A stretch of 31,368 nucleotides of DNA, from assembly GCA_032718475.1 (NCBI GenBank), contig JAUCBJ010000628.1:1-31368 (forward strand), read 5' to 3'. The translations under genes and the position numbers were made by a program. The notes beneath the pieces are model-generated. The model did no database searches, had not been told where the DNA came from, and saw nothing but the letters and a program-made list of their open reading frames with translations. This stretch comes from Nemertoderma westbladi. Taxonomy: Eukaryota > Xenacoelomorpha > Nemertodermatida > Nemertodermatidae. Of this stretch, positions 29,571-31,368 are shown piece after piece. Numbering within the stretch: position 1 is the stretch's first letter; each line of letters opens with the position of its first letter.

Positions 29571-29940
29571 GTGTTTTGCTACATCGTGTGGTATTAGATT
29601 ATCGACAACAACCACAAACTATTAAATTTAGAGTCTTTTACCACAGGCGCATATGGAAATCTCTCTCATAGTCTATAAATCATGGAATTTTGAATGTTTT
29701 GGTACAGGCATAGTGAAACCAACTGTCCGACAGACCAGAAATCAACTAATGTTGAATGTTTTGGCATAGGCATGTTTAAATCAACTGTCTGACAGTCCAG
29801 AAATCAGCAGTCTGACAGTTTGAAGAAATACATACATAAAAAGGACAACAAAAGTCATTAAAGGGACAACAAAAGTCATTATGCACAATTCGTAAAAAAG
29901 GAGGACAAAAAAGTCAAATAAAAGGACGTAAAAAATCACT

Positions 29941-30434
29941 GCCTTAAACATTTGACAGTATTATAGCGAGAAATAAGTACAACAATAATAAATTATGTAG
30001 TCGAAGAATGTATTCAGTTTCTAGCGGAGTTGCAGATAAATACCGGTAATTCAGGTGGCTGTGTTTAGGGAACACAAGCAATTGCGGTTCATTTAATATC
30101 AAGGCGATAAGTGCAATAGTTAACGGATAATTTGTGACATGATAACATATTTAATATGTTGTCAAAAAGTTGTGTTGGGTGTGTTGAGGTACGGGTTGTG
30201 GAGGGTCCTATAATGCTCTATTTTTTTTGTATTGTAGTTGCTTTGAGAAAGCCAACGTGGAGTGTGTCTCCTTGAGGGAGACACACTTGCACCATTATTG
30301 TTCATAATTGTGGTTGACTATGTTCTACGCATGTCCTTAGATCATCATAATGATGATGGGGTGATGATAACTCCACCTACTGGCTCCAGAAGTCGAGGAA
30401 ATCCTGCCAAGCACCTAACTTAACTAGTAACTAA
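29941..30434. other. Intergenic or intronic sequence without genes
   Basis: No coding signal. It includes 30228-30250 (GTATTGTAGTTGCTTTGAG), which resembles the inverted LINE 3' end at 31258-31278, and the strong hairpin at 30261-30287. Confidence 0.45.
30261..30287. other. Perfect 11-bp stem, 5-nt loop hairpin
   Basis: AGTGTGTCTCC, loop TTGAG, then GGAGACACACT. It lies just beyond a LINE-3'-end-like sequence. It could be a structured element end; no run of T follows to suggest a terminator. Confidence 0.8.
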
Positions 30435-31214
30435 CTAGACTTTGCTGATGACTTAGGAGTACTCTCAGAATCATTAGAGGGAGCCCAGCGGCTCCTCAGC
30501 TCATTAGAACATGCTGCTTCTAGTGTTGGTCTTTTTATTAACTCCAGAAAGACCAAAATTTTGACAGTTAACTTTGAAAGTCCTCAGCAAGTCTCTGATC
30601 GGATGAGCATAAGCTCAAAAGATGGTATGCTTGAGCATGTGGACGACTTCTGTTACCTGGGTTCATGGATCCGGAAGTCAGATGAGGACCTTCGAATACG
30701 TAAGGGAAAGGCATGGGCAGCCCTGAATAGGCTTTCCAGGATTTGGAAGTCACCGAGAATTAATCAGAAGGTCCGATTATTTAGAGCAGCAGTAGTTCCA
30801 GTACTCCTCTATGGGAGTCCATGCTGGTCTCTAACTGCTGAGGACACCAAATCTCTGGATGGCACATTCACAAGAATGCTACGCCGGGTTCATTGTGTCA
30901 AGTACAATGCACACATCTCCAACCAGACACTATATAACATTGGAGGTGTCTCATTGGTTCCCCCAAGCTTGACACTAGAACAAAATCGCCTCCGCTTTGC
31001 AGGACATTTCTTTCGCCGAGAGGACCAGTCAGTGCATAATCTTGTACTTTGGCAGCCTCATGGAGTGAATAAGCATGGTGGACAGCCCATGACTTTCTTG
31101 AGACGCATCTTAAAGGACACTGGCCTTGAAGATGCGGATGATCCAGCAAATGTCATGGGTGATAGGGAGTTGTGGCGGCGCAATTTTGTCGACAAGCCGG
31201 CAGAGCATTCTTAA
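30435..31214 (+). mobile_element. 5'-truncated non-LTR retrotransposon (LINE): RT palm to C-terminus
   Basis: An open frame of about 260 codons starts abruptly at LDFADD (FADD, the reverse-transcriptase catalytic box, at 30441-30452) directly after a stop, and runs to TAA at 31214. It continues with GLFINSRKTKILTVNFE, the thumb region (DDFCYLGSWIRKSDEDLRIR), LYGSPCWSLT, and the typical C-terminal tail LRFAGHFFRR ... WR.NF. These are features of RTE/CR1-like animal LINEs; the exact clade is uncertain. The frame is intact, but endonuclease and most RT fingers are missing, consistent with incomplete reverse transcription. It lies upstream (host strand) of the recognised exons, probably in an intron. 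Confidence 0.88.
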
Positions 31215-31256
31215 AAATGCAGCTGCAATGCAGCATGCCGATCCTAGTAGTAGTAG

Positions 31257-31368
31257 TTGTATTTTAGTTGCTTTGAGAATGCTATGCCGGCTTATTGAGA
31301 AAACAAACGCCGCCACAACTCCCTATCAACCATGACATTTACTAGATCATCCGCATCTTCAAGGTCAG
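31257..31368 (-). mobile_element. Second LINE 3' end, inverted, running off the right edge
   Basis: 31276-31368 is an inverted, diverged copy of 31120-31205 (same LINE, encoding the LEDADD ... MGDRELWRR region). A 3' tail GTAGTTGTATTTTAGTTGC lies next to a TAG trinucleotide run at 31245-31256. Two LINE copies therefore meet tail to tail here. Only the last part of the second copy is in the window. Confidence 0.85.

Larger units (their letters stand above)
28655..29932. mobile_element. Probable non-autonomous DNA transposon with inverted ends
   Basis: The left end (ATGTCCTTTTTTTTTACTTT, about 28659) and the inverted right end (ACGTCCTTTTATTTGACTTT, about 29927) are similar. Both sides are flanked by AAATCACT (28647-28654, 29933-29940), a possible 8-bp target duplication. 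GGACA-A-AAAGTCA motifs near the right end are repeated. Inside are a two-copy ~98-bp repeat and an ~67-bp minisatellite, but no transposase. Ends are imperfect, so boundaries are tentative. Confidence 0.5.

Overview
The window is animal (metazoan) nuclear DNA. Genes are split by GT-AG introns, the non-coding DNA is AT-rich, and it holds abundant minisatellites, DNA-transposon relics and a non-LTR retrotransposon end. I cannot name the species; a marine invertebrate is a reasonable guess only.

The backbone is one large minus-strand gene for a multi-PDZ scaffold of the MPDZ/MUPP1-PATJ family. Ten exons (28384-28489 down to 4597-4813) give the second half of a domain equivalent to vertebrate MPDZ PDZ4, all of PDZ5, a very long linker exon (759 codons with two coding repeat tracts), all of PDZ6 and the first part of PDZ7. 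The gene leaves the window on both sides. Reading phases agree at every junction except between 20342-20419 and 12250-12327, so at least one small exon there is unidentified. Two compact genes lie on the plus strand inside the introns: an intronless 284-codon conserved-looking ORF (13238-14092) and a two-exon secreted three-finger (Ly6/uPAR-like) protein (16752-17498).

The most unusual feature concerns the host gene's introns. Four of its introns consist largely of tandem arrays (about 50-55, 63-65, 28 and 51-54 bp units) whose unit is a copy of the preceding exon's own 3' end plus its 5' splice donor. The real exon end is the first unit, and the array then runs through most of the intron: 4596 to beyond base 1, 6576-5063, 9040-6829 and 28383-25403. 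The four unit sequences are unrelated, so the same event (tandem amplification of an exon/5' splice-site junction) happened independently four times in one gene.

Other content, left to right: a TTAA-flanked element with G/C-run ends (9808-10812); a tRNA-derived fragment (10976-11175); a 23-bp palindromic minisatellite (11422-12157); a hammerhead ribozyme inside a tRNA-like element (12501-12590, minus); a stop-codon-spanning triplication (14066-14180); a tRNA-like relic (14396-14466); two copies of a foldback repeat (14499-15035, 17943-18578); a hAT-type MITE with a perfect 8-bp target duplication (15434-15967); a C-rich 32-bp minisatellite (19504-19799); a perfect 24-bp palindrome (24005-24028); a probable 1.3-kb inverted-repeat element (28655-29932); and a 5'-truncated LINE (30435-31214) facing a second, inverted LINE end that runs off the right edge.
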